A stretch of DNA of 63,180 nucleotides from Candidatus Omnitrophota bacterium (lineage in GTDB: Bacteria > Omnitrophota > Gorgyraeia > Gygaellales > Profunditerraquicolaceae). The translations under genes and the position numbers were made by a program. The number at the start of each line of letters is the position of its first letter. Within the stretch, counting starts at the first letter, position 1. The stretch lies in contig JAPLLY010000043.1 of assembly GCA_026387315.1 (NCBI GenBank), positions 7,404 through 70,583 of the forward strand, in the 5' to 3' direction. The notes beneath the pieces were generated by a model. It did not search any database. It was not told where the DNA came from and saw only the letters and a program-made list of their open reading frames with translations. Shown here piece after piece: positions 33,964 to 43,239 of the stretch.

Positions 33964-34819
33964 AGCCATAAAAACTAAGGTTAATCTGGCCGGCTATACG
34001 AGTTTTAAAATCGGAGGCCAAGCGAAATATTTTTTCGAGCCAAAAAATCTTAAACAATTGCAGCAAGTATTGATCTTGGCCAAACATGCGGGTTTGCGCG
34101 TTTTTATCTTAGGGGCAGGCAGCAATATTTTAGTTAGTGATTCCGGTTTAGATGGGCTAGTGATTAAGTTAAGCAATAAGAGTTTCAAGCAGCTTGATTG
34201 TCAAGGTAGTTGCCTAACGGCCGGGAGCGGTTTAAAATTAAACGCGTTGATTTCATTTTCAAGGAATAAGAATTTAAGCGGTTTGGAATTTTTGACTGGC
34301 ATACCCGGGACATTAGGCGGTTGCCTGATGGGTAATGCCGGCGCCTGGGGTAAGGCCATAGGAGAATTGGTAAAACAAGTAGGTGTTTTAGATTATAATG
34401 GAAAACTAAAACTGTTAGAAAGTAAGCAACTGAAGTTTGCTTATCGGAAATCTAATTTAAATAATTATATTATTATTTGGGCTAAACTTAAACTGCTGGC
34501 TAAGGAAAAGAAGGCCATTGCGGCAAAGATAAACCAATACCTTCTGCGGCGTAAGCAATCCCAAGGCAATAATTTGCCCAACGCCGGATGTATTTTTAAG
34601 AATCCGGCTTGCGGCTCCGCCGGAAGATTGATCGATAACTGTGGGTTAAAGGGGATGGCTAGAGGGGGAGCGGTTATCTCTAAACTGCACGCGAATTTCA
34701 TCTTAAATACCGGGAAGGCCAAGAGCAGGGATGTTTTATCGCTCATGGATCTGACGCGAAAAAAAGTAAAGGAAAGATTTAAGATTAACTTAGAGCCTGA
34801 AATAAAAATATGGAAATAA
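33938..34819 (+). CDS. murB: UDP-N-acetylenolpyruvoylglucosamine reductase MurB
   Basis: A 293-residue FAD-dependent reductase completing UDP-MurNAc. TSFKIGGQAKYFFEP near residue 20, ILGAGSNILVSDSGLDG near 57 (FAD site), GLEFLTGIPGTLGGCLMGNAGA near 115 and NAGCIFKNPACGSAGRLID near 215 are diagnostic; the last segment carries the Ser/Cys region of type II-like enzymes. The ATG lies within murC; the stop overlaps ddl. Confidence 0.96.
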   Translation: MPWPRNLAKAIKTKVNLAGYTSFKIGGQAKYFFEPKNLKQLQQVLILAKHAGLRVFILGAGSNILVSDSGLDGLVIKLSNKSFKQLDCQGSCLTAGSGLKLNALISFSRNKNLSGLEFLTGIPGTLGGCLMGNAGAWGKAIGELVKQVGVLDYNGKLKLLESKQLKFAYRKSNLNNYIIIWAKLKLLAKEKKAIAAKINQYLLRRKQSQGNNLPNAGCIFKNPACGSAGRLIDNCGLKGMARGGAVISKLHANFILNTGKAKSRDVLSLMDLTRKKVKERFKINLEPEIKIWK

Positions 34820-35766
34820 AGGATTTTGGCAGAGTCGGAGTTTTAATGGGCGGGCCTTCTTCGGAAAGAGAGATTTCTCTAAAAAGCGGCAAGGCTGTTT
34901 TTTCCGCGCTTTGCGAGGCGGGGGTGGAGGCAGTGGCGATTGATATAACTACCGATAACCCGCGGGCGAATGCCAGTTTATTAAAAAAGTATAATTTAGA
35001 TTGCGCGTTTATCGCTTTGCATGGCCGTTTTGGCGAGGATGGCGCAATTCAAAGTATTTTAGAAGAGATGAATTTGCCTTTTACCGCTTCCGGGGTTAGT
35101 GCCAGTCAACTGGCTATGGATAAGATCGGTTCACTAGAAATATTTTCGCAAGGTGGATTAGCCGTGCCGAAATCCCAATTTATCGAGAAATCGGTTTATC
35201 AGAAAGATAAAGTTTTTTTTAATTCAGGGTTTAATCAGCTGGGGTTTCCTTTGGTGGTTAAGCCGGCTAATCACGGTTCAAGTATCGGGCTTTCGCTTAT
35301 TGAAAATGAGGGGCAATTACCGGCCGCCATGGAATTGGCTTTTAAATTTGATGAGCGTATAATTATACAGGAGTATATATCCGGACGGGAGCTTACCGTG
35401 GGCATTTTGGATGAGGTGGTTTTACCGGTAATTGAAATTATCCCAAATAATAAATTTTTTGATTTTACGGCTAAATACCAAACAGGCTTAACGCGGTATA
35501 TTATCCCTGCCGCGTTAGATCAGGGAGTGGCTTTAGAAGTTCAGAAGATAGCTTTACAGGCGCATAAGCTTTTGGGTTGTTATGGCTGCTCTAGGGTAGA
35601 TATTATTCTAACTAAAGATGGCTGTCCGTATATTTTAGAGGTTAATACTATACCTGGGATGACCTCAACCAGCCTTTTGCCTAAAGCTGCTAAAATGGTG
35701 GGTATTGATTTTAGCCAGCTTTGCCTTAAGTTATTGGAATTAGCATATGAGCCCCGCACCTTCTAA
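34810..35766 (+). CDS. ddl: D-alanine--D-alanine ligase, C-terminus altered by element
   Basis: An ATP-grasp ligase of 318 residues. RVGVLMGGPSSEREISLKSG at the start, ALHGRFGEDGAIQSILE near 74, SGVSASQLAMDK near 93, VVKPANHGSSIGLSL near 152 and DIILTKDGCPYILEVNTIPGMTSTSLLP near the end cover substrate and ATP sites. The final six residues EPRTF plus stop come from the family B element. If the element is removed the frame would continue YEKTKV and stop at TAA, overlapping the ftsQ start, so the C-terminal tail was rewritten. The catalytic part is unaffected. Confidence 0.94.
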   Translation: MEIKDFGRVGVLMGGPSSEREISLKSGKAVFSALCEAGVEAVAIDITTDNPRANASLLKKYNLDCAFIALHGRFGEDGAIQSILEEMNLPFTASGVSASQLAMDKIGSLEIFSQGGLAVPKSQFIEKSVYQKDKVFFNSGFNQLGFPLVVKPANHGSSIGLSLIENEGQLPAAMELAFKFDERIIIQEYISGRELTVGILDEVVLPVIEIIPNNKFFDFTAKYQTGLTRYIIPAALDQGVALEVQKIALQAHKLLGCYGCSRVDIILTKDGCPYILEVNTIPGMTSTSLLPKAAKMVGIDFSQLCLKLLELAYEPRTF

Positions 35767-35875
35767 TTATTCATCATTTTTTAAAGCATTAAGATTTAAG
35801 GGAATAAGTATGAGCAGGATACTGAATCCCGCACCTTTAATAAGGTGCGGGATGAATACGAAAGAAGGTGCGGGG
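35752..35875. repeat. Family B element with nested mini-copy (B7), TGAG duplication
   Basis: 124 bp, ends CCCCGCACCTTCT / GAAGGTGCGGGG, flanked by TGAG at 35748-35751 and 35876-35879. A 26-bp hairpin at 35827-35852 is nested inside with TGAA on each side (35823-35826, 35853-35856). Almost identical to the copy before rimO over its length, so one may derive from the other. Confidence 0.93.
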
Positions 35876-36663
35876 TGAGAAAACAAAAGTTTAATTTACC
35901 TATAAAAATTATTAGTTTTTTGGCGATAATTTCACTTGTCTTCTCTTTTATTCTAGGATATATTTGGAAAGTATTAACTACCGCGGATTTTTTTGCCGTT
36001 AAGATGGTCTATGTTAGGAATTCCGATAATCAATTTGAATATTTGAAAGATAGGAATATATTCAGTTTAAATTTAAGTAATGAGGCCTGGAAGGCTTTTT
36101 TAAGATGCTCGGATTGCCGTAAGGTCAGGTTTGCCAGGATCCTGCCTAATTGCATTGTGGTGGATTTTTTAAAACGCAAGCCGGTTGCCCGGGTTAAGTT
36201 CTATAAGAATTTTGCTATCGATGAGCAGGGGGTGCTTTTTTTACCTAATGCCGCGGCTGAGGAGTTAGAGCTGCCGGTAATTTATGGCTTAGAAACCAAG
36301 ATATTCGCTCCTAAACCGGGAATAAGTTATAAGCGTTCAGAGCTTGGCCTGGCTTTGAGTATTATCAATGAGTTTAAGGCGAATAAAGCCTTTGCGGGGT
36401 TCACGCTAAAAAGGATTGATCTGGCTAGTCCGGGGAGCGCTGGATTTTTCATGCTTTTACCCAGGCAAATTGCGAATTACACTTTAGCTATCCCTCAAAC
36501 AGGGTGGTTGGGTTTTGAAGTACGCACCGGAGCAAATAACATCAGGCAAAAGATGATGATTTTAGGGGGGCTGGTGATTCAGGAACGCAAGGAATGGGCA
36601 AATATTAAGTATATTGACCTTAGGTTTAAGGAACCGTTAATCAAACTGAACAATGTTAAATAA
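35875..36663 (+). CDS. ftsQ: FtsQ-like divisome protein
   Basis: A 262-residue bitopic protein: basic start, membrane helix at about residues 10-30 (IISFLAIISLVFSFILGYIW), then a POTRA/FtsQ-type periplasmic region with KVRFARILPNCIVVDFLKRK and VARVKFYKNFAIDEQGVLF, typical of the FtsQ beta domain. Sequence conservation is low; the call is supported by its place between ddl and ftsA. The GTG at 35875 uses the final G of the element; the pre-insertion start would be ATG AGA AAA CAA. Upstream in-frame codons from 35845 are repeat sequence. Confidence 0.85.
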   Translation: MRKQKFNLPIKIISFLAIISLVFSFILGYIWKVLTTADFFAVKMVYVRNSDNQFEYLKDRNIFSLNLSNEAWKAFLRCSDCRKVRFARILPNCIVVDFLKRKPVARVKFYKNFAIDEQGVLFLPNAAAEELELPVIYGLETKIFAPKPGISYKRSELGLALSIINEFKANKAFAGFTLKRIDLASPGSAGFFMLLPRQIANYTLAIPQTGWLGFEVRTGANNIRQKMMILGGLVIQERKEWANIKYIDLRFKEPLIKLNNVK

Positions 36664-37909
36664 CAGTTATATCTGCACTATAGACTTAGGTTCGAGTAAA
36701 ATATCCGCGGCACTGGCTTTGATAAAAAAGAATAAAATAAGCAATATTTTCTTTGATTGTTTTGCGTCTTGTGGGGTTAAGGAAGGGGTGATTGTGAATG
36801 CTACCGAGCTGGTCATTTGCTTGACTAAAATCCTCAAGAGCTTAAAAACTAAATCCGGATTAAAAATAAAATTTATCCATACTAATTTTTCCGGTAAGGA
36901 TATCTCAACTAAACACAGCCATGCGATTATTCCTCTTGCCGAGCGTGGTAATAAGGTGATTACTTCCACGGATATCGCGACAGCCAATGAGCAGGCGCGT
37001 ATTCTTGGCTCTAGCCTGGAGGATGAAATAATCCATGTAATCCCTTCGAGTTATTCCATTGATTCTAAAACCAATGTAATTAATCCTATTGGTTTATATA
37101 GCCATAGATTAGAGGTAGATTTATATTTAGTTTGCGCCAGGCTGGCATCTTTACAGAGTTTAAGCCGGGTGATTAGTCAAGCCGGATATGAGATTAGGGG
37201 CCTTTCTTTTTCGGGGTTGGCCACCAGCAAGGCGGTATTGGGTATAGAAGAAAAACGCGGCATAAGCGTATTTTGTGATGTGGGAAGCGATGTAACGGAA
37301 CTGCTGATTTTTAAAGACGGCCTTCTGCAGAGTATTCAAATTTTACCTTTAGGCGGCAATAGCATGACGCAGCAACTCTGTGAGGGTTTAAAAATTAATT
37401 TTGAGTTGGCAGAGGACATTAAACGTTCTTACGGGATCATCGGCGATATTAACCATATCCAAGAAGATAAAGAAATTTTGGTTAAGAAGGATAAATTTTA
37501 TAAGCCCATAAAACAGCGCGATGTAGCTGCCATGGTTACTAATTCCAGCCGCTTAATTTGTACGCAGATTAAGGAAGTGGTCATCAGAAAGGTGGCGTTC
37601 CATGAAATCGGCCACTTTATTATGGCGGGCAAGACTTTATTGACCGACGGATTTATTGAGATGATGGAGAGCGTGATCGGCGTGCCGGTGGCTATCGGAC
37701 GGATTAATAATCCAAAGATTTCCTCCTTAGTCAAAGAGAATGGCGATTTATCTGGACAGAAATATTTGACTTATTTAACCTGCCTGGGGATGATTTGCGA
37801 GGACCTCGAGAATAAAACTGTGGGAAATTCAGCTTTAGTTAAGCCTGCCAAAAATCTGTTAATTAAAACTATAAATCGTTTTAAAGAAGTTTATCAGGAA
37901 TATTTTTAA
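36653..37909 (+). CDS. ftsA: Cell division protein FtsA
   Basis: A 418-residue actin-like protein that tethers FtsZ to the membrane. CTIDLGSSKISAALALI is phosphate-1; IIHVIPSSYSIDS and the 1C SHS2 subdomain follow; GISVFCDVGSDVTELLIFKD near 205 is phosphate-2 (usually DIGGGTT), here more diverged; MAGKTLLTDGFIEMMESVIG near 325 is the adenosine motif (often GGG/GGA). The C-terminal IKTINRFKEVYQEYF could be the amphipathic membrane helix. ftsZ does not follow; a nested repeat does. Confidence 0.88.
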   Translation: MLNNSYICTIDLGSSKISAALALIKKNKISNIFFDCFASCGVKEGVIVNATELVICLTKILKSLKTKSGLKIKFIHTNFSGKDISTKHSHAIIPLAERGNKVITSTDIATANEQARILGSSLEDEIIHVIPSSYSIDSKTNVINPIGLYSHRLEVDLYLVCARLASLQSLSRVISQAGYEIRGLSFSGLATSKAVLGIEEKRGISVFCDVGSDVTELLIFKDGLLQSIQILPLGGNSMTQQLCEGLKINFELAEDIKRSYGIIGDINHIQEDKEILVKKDKFYKPIKQRDVAAMVTNSSRLICTQIKEVVIRKVAFHEIGHFIMAGKTLLTDGFIEMMESVIGVPVAIGRINNPKISSLVKENGDLSGQKYLTYLTCLGMICEDLENKTVGNSALVKPAKNLLIKTINRFKEVYQEYF

Positions 37910-37912
37910 AAC

Positions 37913-38046
37913 CAGGGGACGGTTCTGTTTTTTATTACCGTCATTCCCGTGAAAACGGGAATCTGATCCCCGCTTTCGCGGGGATGACAGCTTGAATAAA
38001 AAATAGAACCGTCCCCTAGATTTTAAAGAAAAATAGAACCGTCCCC
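37913..38046. repeat. Compound family A palindrome with a nested second repeat, after ftsA
   Basis: A left arm GGGGACGGTTCTGTTTTTTA faces two right arms (AATAGAACCGTCCCC ending near 38016 and again ending 38046) joined by TAGATTTTAAAGAA. Between them at 37936-37993 sits an unrelated hairpin repeat, GTCATTCCCGTGAAAACGGG and ATCCCCGCTTTCGCGGGGAT, a type widespread in bacterial genomes. One repeat has inserted into another. Confidence 0.9.
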
Positions 38047-38059
38047 GGATTTCTTTTAT

Positions 38060-38087
38060 TTGACCCTCTGAAGTTATTGTGTATAAT
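38060..38087 (+). promoter_or_regulatory. Promoter of yggS-proC
   Basis: TTGACC (38060-38065) and TATAAT (38082-38087), 16 bp apart; start near 38094, 9 bp before the yggS ATG, so the leader is very short. Confidence 0.75.
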
Positions 38088-38102
38088 ATAATAATCTAAA
38101 CT

Positions 38103-38762
38103 ATGATTAAAGAGAATATAGAGAGGGTTAAAGAGCGGATTAATGCGGTTTGCTCAAGGATTAAATCTGATCCTGGCAAGATTACCCTAGTTTGCGTAAC
38201 TAAAGGCAGGCCGGTTGAGCAGGTATTAGCAGCGGTTAATTCCGGGCTTAAAAATATAGGCGAAAATAGAGTGCAAGAAGCCTTGGAGAAATATAAAAGT
38301 GTTTCCGGCGCCTGTTGGCATATGGTCGGGCATTTACAGTCGAATAAAGTAAAGGATGCTCTGAAAATATTTGATCTTATCCACTCTGTAGATAGTATTA
38401 ATTTAGCGCGCCAAATTAATCAGCAAGCTTTGAAAATGAATAAAATTCAAGATATTCTTCTGGAGGTTAAAACTTCTCCGGAGGTAAACAAGCTTGGATT
38501 TAAGCCGGAAGTGCTGGCTGAGGTTTGTGAGGAAATTATAAAATTCCAGAATGTAAGAATTAAAGGGTTAATGACCATTGCTCCGCTTCTGGATAATGCT
38601 AATGAAACCCGGCCATATTTTTCTAAACTTAGGCAGCTGCGTGATCAATTAAATCCCGGTTGGCTGCTTTCGATGGGTATGTCTGGTGATTTTGAGGCGG
38701 CCATCGAAGAGGGGGCGGATATAGTAAGGTTAGGCAGAATTATATTTGAAGACAATGTTTAA
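38103..38762 (+). CDS. yggS: PLP homeostasis protein YggS/YlmE/PROSC
   Basis: A 219-residue TIM-barrel protein that binds pyridoxal phosphate without known catalysis. LVCVTKGRPVEQV carries the PLP lysine near residue 36, VGHLQSNK near 77, GLMTIAPL near 157 and LSMGMSGDFEAAIEEGADIVRLG near 190 form the phosphate site. The gene is common downstream of fts genes. Its TAA stop overlaps proC. Confidence 0.95.
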   Translation: MIKENIERVKERINAVCSRIKSDPGKITLVCVTKGRPVEQVLAAVNSGLKNIGENRVQEALEKYKSVSGACWHMVGHLQSNKVKDALKIFDLIHSVDSINLARQINQQALKMNKIQDILLEVKTSPEVNKLGFKPEVLAEVCEEIIKFQNVRIKGLMTIAPLLDNANETRPYFSKLRQLRDQLNPGWLLSMGMSGDFEAAIEEGADIVRLGRIIFEDNV

Positions 38763-39591
38763 TTTTTTAAGAAAAAAAATTGGAATTATTGGGTTTGGCA
38801 ATATGGGGCAGGCAATTGCTGAAAGGATTAGTTCAAAGTACGTGGTCTGGGTATTTGAAAAAGACACGGCTAAGACCAAAGGTTTAACGGGTATAACGGC
38901 AGCTTCCGATATCGCGCAATTACTTAAACAAAGCCAGGCAATTGTTTTAGCCATTAAACCTCAGGATTTTGAGCCGGTGATGGCGGAAATTAAGGATAAC
39001 CTGCAAGACAAATTAGTTATTTCCATTGCGGCCGGGATTACTACTGAATATATTCAAAAGGTTTTAGGGCGAGTAAGGGTGGTGAGGGTAATGCCGAATT
39101 TGGCCGTTAAGGTTGGTCGAAGTGTTACTTCTATCTGTAAGGGCGTATTTGCTACGGATAGTGATATTAAGTTTGTCGCCAGGCTTTTTAAATATTTAGG
39201 AAAAGTTTTTATTTTTTCTGAGGAGATGATGGATGCGGCAACGGCGATTGCTGGCAGCGGGCCGGGTTTTTGGTGTGATTTAGTTAAAGATAAACCAATG
39301 GATGAATGGGAACAATATAATCGGGAATATTTTATTCCGGAATTATCTTTGGCTGCCGAAAATTTAGGTTTTAATAAGAAAAAGGCTAGATTATTTTCTG
39401 GGTTAACAACTTCGGCTACCTTACTTACAGTGCAGGCATTGCATATAGCTCCGGAAGCCTTAAGGGATAAAATTGCTTCCAAGGGCGGGACTACTCAAGC
39501 TGGTTTAGAGGCTTTACATAATACCGGCTCACTGATAGAAGCAGCGTTAGCTGCTAAGAAGCGCGCCCAGGAGTTATCAAAAAAGGAGTAG
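38755..39591 (+). CDS. proC: Pyrroline-5-carboxylate reductase, with an unusual insertion
   Basis: A 278-residue NAD(P)H enzyme of proline synthesis. KIGIIGFGNMGQAIAERI is the dinucleotide site; VVRVMPNLAVKVGRSVT near 105, GSGPGFW near 170 and SKGGTTQAGLEALHNTGSLI near 245 are family motifs. Between GSGPGFW and the helix beginning ELSLAAENLGF there are about 15 residues more than usual (DLVKDKPMDEWEQYNREYFI), not palindromic DNA, so probably a lineage feature. The ATG at 38755 is used; TTG at 38746 is less likely. Confidence 0.9.
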   Translation: MFNFLRKKIGIIGFGNMGQAIAERISSKYVVWVFEKDTAKTKGLTGITAASDIAQLLKQSQAIVLAIKPQDFEPVMAEIKDNLQDKLVISIAAGITTEYIQKVLGRVRVVRVMPNLAVKVGRSVTSICKGVFATDSDIKFVARLFKYLGKVFIFSEEMMDAATAIAGSGPGFWCDLVKDKPMDEWEQYNREYFIPELSLAAENLGFNKKKARLFSGLTTSATLLTVQALHIAPEALRDKIASKGGTTQAGLEALHNTGSLIEAALAAKKRAQELSKKE

Positions 39592-39593
39592 GT

Positions 39594-40466
39594 ATGCCAC
39601 GTATCGGAATTATCGGCGGAAGCGGGTTATATAAAATTGAAGGCCTGGAAATTATTAAACAACTAAAGGTCAAAACTCCTTTTGGAGAGCCTTCGGATGA
39701 ATTTACCATAGGAAAATTAGAAGGTAAAGAAGTGGTTTTTTTACCGCGTCACGGGGTAGGCCACCGGATATCACCCAGTGAAATAAACTATCGTGCCAAT
39801 ATCTTTGCCATGAAGAAGTTGGGGGTTGAGCGAATTGTTTCAGTAACTGCCTGCGGAAGTTTAAATGACCAGATGCGCCCGCTTGATTTTGTAGTAGTAG
39901 GCCAATATGTTGACTGTACAAATCAGGCAAGAAAAATGACATTTTTTGATAAAGGCATTGTTGCGCATATTTCTTTTTCGCATCCGGTCTGCCCGCAGCT
40001 TAGTGATACTCTTTTTGACGCAGGATATAAGGCAAGTAAAGATTTGCGTATCAAGATGCATAAAGGCGGCACCTATATTAATATGGAGGGGCCGCAATTT
40101 TCAACTCTGGCTGAATCTAATCTTTACCGCAGCTGGGGAATGGATGTAATCGGAATGACCAATATGCCCGAGGCTAAGCTTTGCCGCGAAGCAGAAATTT
40201 GCTATGCGACTTTGGCCTGCGTTACCGACTTTGATTGTTGGCATCCTGATTTTGAAAAGATAACCGTAGAGATGGTGATTAACAACTTAAACAAAAATAT
40301 TAAAAATGCAAAAAAGATTCTACATGGCCTGATAAAAAATCTTCCCCAGAAGAGAAATTGCGGCTGTCAGCATGCGCTGAAAAATGCGATTATTACCGAT
40401 AGAAAACTGATTCCGGCAAGAGTAAAAAAAGACCTAGCTATAATTATAGGTAAATATGTCAAATAA
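39594..40466 (+). CDS. mtnP: S-methyl-5'-thioadenosine phosphorylase family
   Basis: A 290-residue PNP-family enzyme. RIGIIGGSGLYKIEGLEII, VVFLPRHGVGHRISPSEINY, VSVTACGSLNDQMRPLDFVV and YINMEGPQFSTLAESNLYRS then VIGMTNMPEAKLCREAEICY are typical of MTA phosphorylases, which split methylthioadenosine in methionine salvage. A purine nucleoside phosphorylase role for inosine or guanosine cannot be excluded. An AGGAG box precedes the ATG, and the stop overlaps ileS. Confidence 0.92.
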   Translation: MPRIGIIGGSGLYKIEGLEIIKQLKVKTPFGEPSDEFTIGKLEGKEVVFLPRHGVGHRISPSEINYRANIFAMKKLGVERIVSVTACGSLNDQMRPLDFVVVGQYVDCTNQARKMTFFDKGIVAHISFSHPVCPQLSDTLFDAGYKASKDLRIKMHKGGTYINMEGPQFSTLAESNLYRSWGMDVIGMTNMPEAKLCREAEICYATLACVTDFDCWHPDFEKITVEMVINNLNKNIKNAKKILHGLIKNLPQKRNCGCQHALKNAIITDRKLIPARVKKDLAIIIGKYVK

Positions 40467-43236
40467 TTCTGAATATAAACATACCTTGAATTTACCGAAA
40501 ACGGATTTTCCGATGAAGGCAGACCTGCCTAGCCGGGAGCCGATTTTTCTGCAGGGCTGGACTGCCCAGGGTATTTATAAACTTATCAATTCTAATTCCA
40601 GCGGTAAACCAAAATATATTTTACATGACGGCCCGCCTTATGCTAATGGCGATATTCACATTGGCCATGCTTTGAATAAAACCTTAAAAGACATTATTAT
40701 AAAATATAAAACCCTGCGCGGCTATTCTTGCGCCTATGTACCCGGATGGGATTGTCATGGCCTGCCTATTGAGCACCAGCTCTTTAAGGAGTTAAAAACC
40801 CATAAGTCTAAGATCTCGCAGTTAGATTTCCGTAAGCAGGCATTTATTTATGCTAATAAATATGTTGCGACGCAGAAGGAACAGTTTAAACGGCTGGGTA
40901 TCTTTGCCGATTGGGAGAATCCCTATCTTACTATAAGCCATGATTATGAAGAAAGTATTCTGAATGCCTTGGCTAAACTTAATGAGCAGGGCTATTTGTA
41001 TCATGGATTAAAACCGGTGAATTGGTGTTTTAAATGCGAGACGGCCTTAGCAGAAGCAGAGGTAGAGCACCAAGAGCATAGTTCACCAAGCATCTATGTC
41101 CGATTTAGAATTAAGCCGGCTGAAGGTTTCGCCCTCGAAAGTTTTCTGGTTATTTGGACGACCACCCCCTGGACACTGGTAGCCAACGCCGCGGTGGCCG
41201 TCCATCCGGATTTTACCTATCTTTATATTAATACTGAAAAAGGAAATTTGATTGTGGCTAAAGATTTGCTGTCTGGTTTCTTAAATAATAGCGGTATCGC
41301 TAAGCACGAAGTTATTAAAGAGTTGAAGGGAAAGGATCTGGAGGGGGCACTTTATACGCATCCTTTTATACCCAGAGAGGGCAGGGTAGTGTTAGCGGAT
41401 TATGTTTCCGGAAAAGAAGGTACGGGTTTAGTGCATACCGCTCCGGGCCATGGCAATGAAGACTATTTTACCGGAATTAAGTATAAATTAAATATAATTA
41501 TGCCGGTAGATGCCAGGGGAGTTTTTGATTCTACGGCCGGCCAATTCCAGGGGCTGCATGTTTATGATGCTAACCAGCCTATTCTTGAACAATTAGAAAA
41601 AACCGGGGATTTGCTTTTTAATTCCAATATTGCGCATGCGTATCCGCATTGCTGGCGTTGTAAGTCCCCTGTAATTTTTAGGGCGACCAAACAGTGGTTT
41701 TTGAATATGGAGCATAATGACTTAAGAAATAAACTGCTTTCGATAATTCGCCAAAATGTCAAGTGGGTTCCGCCCGCGGGCCAGGAAAGAATTGCCGCCA
41801 TGGTTTATGCGCGCCCGGATTGGTGCCTTTCGCGCCAGCGATACTGGGGTGTGCCTATTCCGGCTTTAATTTGCAATGATTGTCAGGAAGAATTTTTATC
41901 CACTTTGGTAATCAGAAATTTTGCCGCCTTAACGGCTAGAGTTGGAACAGATTGCTGGTTTCAGCAGCCGACGCAAGACTTCCTGGGGCCTGATATAATT
42001 TGTCCGCATTGTAAGGGAAATAATTTTTCCAAGGGCGCGGATATTTTAGATGTCTGGTTTGATTCCGGAGTCAGCAGCCAAGCAGTACTCAAGGTTAGGA
42101 GAGAGTTAGAATTTCCGGCCAGCCTTTATCTGGAAGGCTCGGATCAGCATCGGGGATGGTTTCAATCTTCACTTATCCCCTCGGTGTGTATTGAGGGCCA
42201 GGCGCCTTTTAAAAATGTACTCACGCATGGTTTTGTAGTTGATGGAGCGGGCCGCAAGATGTCCAAATCCTGCGGAAACGTAATTTCTCCTTTTGAAATT
42301 ATTAAGGTTTATGGCGCTGATATTTTAAGAATGTGGGTGGCTTCCAGCGACTATAATGAAGATATCCGGATCTCACCGGTAATATTAACCCGGTTATCTG
42401 AAGCATATCGTAAAATAAGGAATACTGCCAGGTTTATCTTGAGTAATTTATATGATTTTAATCCTGATACTGATAAAGTAGATTATAAGGATTTAAAGAC
42501 AATAGATAAATGGATATTGCTATGCTTGGATCAATCGTTATTGGTGGTTGTAGAAAATGCATATGAAGATTTTGAATTTCATAAGGCGTATAAAGCAATC
42601 TACGATTTTTGTAACGAAACATTATCCATGTATTATTTAGATATGGTTAAAGGCAGGCTTTATACTTCTCCTGCCAATTCTTTACAAAGGCGCGCAGTTC
42701 AAACAGCGATATATAAAGTATTGAATGTTTTAGCAAGGGTTATGGCTCCGATTTTTGTTTTTACTGCGGAAGAAATTTGGCAACATATGCCTAAGGAGGC
42801 TAAAGATAAATCCCTATCTAGTGTTCATCTTTTAAATTGGCCAGAAAATAAAGTTGAATTCTGGAAAAAAGAAGGAAAAGGTGTAGTTCAGTTTGGGAAA
42901 AGGATTATTAATTTAATTCCCGATATTGCCAAGGCATTAGAAGAAAAGCGTGTTGCTGGGGTCATCGGCAGCTCTTTTGATGCGCAAATAAATATATTGA
43001 CAAAAACACAGGATCATTATACATTCTTACAAAGCTGTAATACTGAGCTTGGTGAGATTTTTAAGGTTTCGCAAGTTAAGGTGACTCTGGATAAGGGTAA
43101 TGTTGCCGATCTTTCGGTTAAGGTGGAAAAGGCGCAAGGTACTAAATGCCTGCGTTGTTGGAATTATTCATTAGGGGTTGGAAAGAACCAGGCGCGTCCT
43201 TTGATTTGTGATAATTGTCTTGAGGCAATTGGTTAG
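40456..43236 (+). CDS. ileS: Isoleucyl-tRNA synthetase
   Basis: A 926-residue class I synthetase. HIGH is in HDGPPYANGDIHIGHALNK near residue 57; the editing CP1 domain includes VIWTTTPWTLVANAA near 232; WFDSGVSSQAVL near 535; KMSKS is in GAGRKMSKSCGNVI near 598; the anticodon domain follows and a C-terminal zinc ribbon (CLRCWNYS ... CDNCLEAIG) ends the protein. The type is the bacterial short form sensitive in principle to mupirocin. ileS next to dksA-like and lspA is a common order. Confidence 0.97.
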   Translation: MSNNSEYKHTLNLPKTDFPMKADLPSREPIFLQGWTAQGIYKLINSNSSGKPKYILHDGPPYANGDIHIGHALNKTLKDIIIKYKTLRGYSCAYVPGWDCHGLPIEHQLFKELKTHKSKISQLDFRKQAFIYANKYVATQKEQFKRLGIFADWENPYLTISHDYEESILNALAKLNEQGYLYHGLKPVNWCFKCETALAEAEVEHQEHSSPSIYVRFRIKPAEGFALESFLVIWTTTPWTLVANAAVAVHPDFTYLYINTEKGNLIVAKDLLSGFLNNSGIAKHEVIKELKGKDLEGALYTHPFIPREGRVVLADYVSGKEGTGLVHTAPGHGNEDYFTGIKYKLNIIMPVDARGVFDSTAGQFQGLHVYDANQPILEQLEKTGDLLFNSNIAHAYPHCWRCKSPVIFRATKQWFLNMEHNDLRNKLLSIIRQNVKWVPPAGQERIAAMVYARPDWCLSRQRYWGVPIPALICNDCQEEFLSTLVIRNFAALTARVGTDCWFQQPTQDFLGPDIICPHCKGNNFSKGADILDVWFDSGVSSQAVLKVRRELEFPASLYLEGSDQHRGWFQSSLIPSVCIEGQAPFKNVLTHGFVVDGAGRKMSKSCGNVISPFEIIKVYGADILRMWVASSDYNEDIRISPVILTRLSEAYRKIRNTARFILSNLYDFNPDTDKVDYKDLKTIDKWILLCLDQSLLVVVENAYEDFEFHKAYKAIYDFCNETLSMYYLDMVKGRLYTSPANSLQRRAVQTAIYKVLNVLARVMAPIFVFTAEEIWQHMPKEAKDKSLSSVHLLNWPENKVEFWKKEGKGVVQFGKRIINLIPDIAKALEEKRVAGVIGSSFDAQINILTKTQDHYTFLQSCNTELGEIFKVSQVKVTLDKGNVADLSVKVEKAQGTKCLRCWNYSLGVGKNQARPLICDNCLEAIG

Positions 43237-43239
43237 AGA

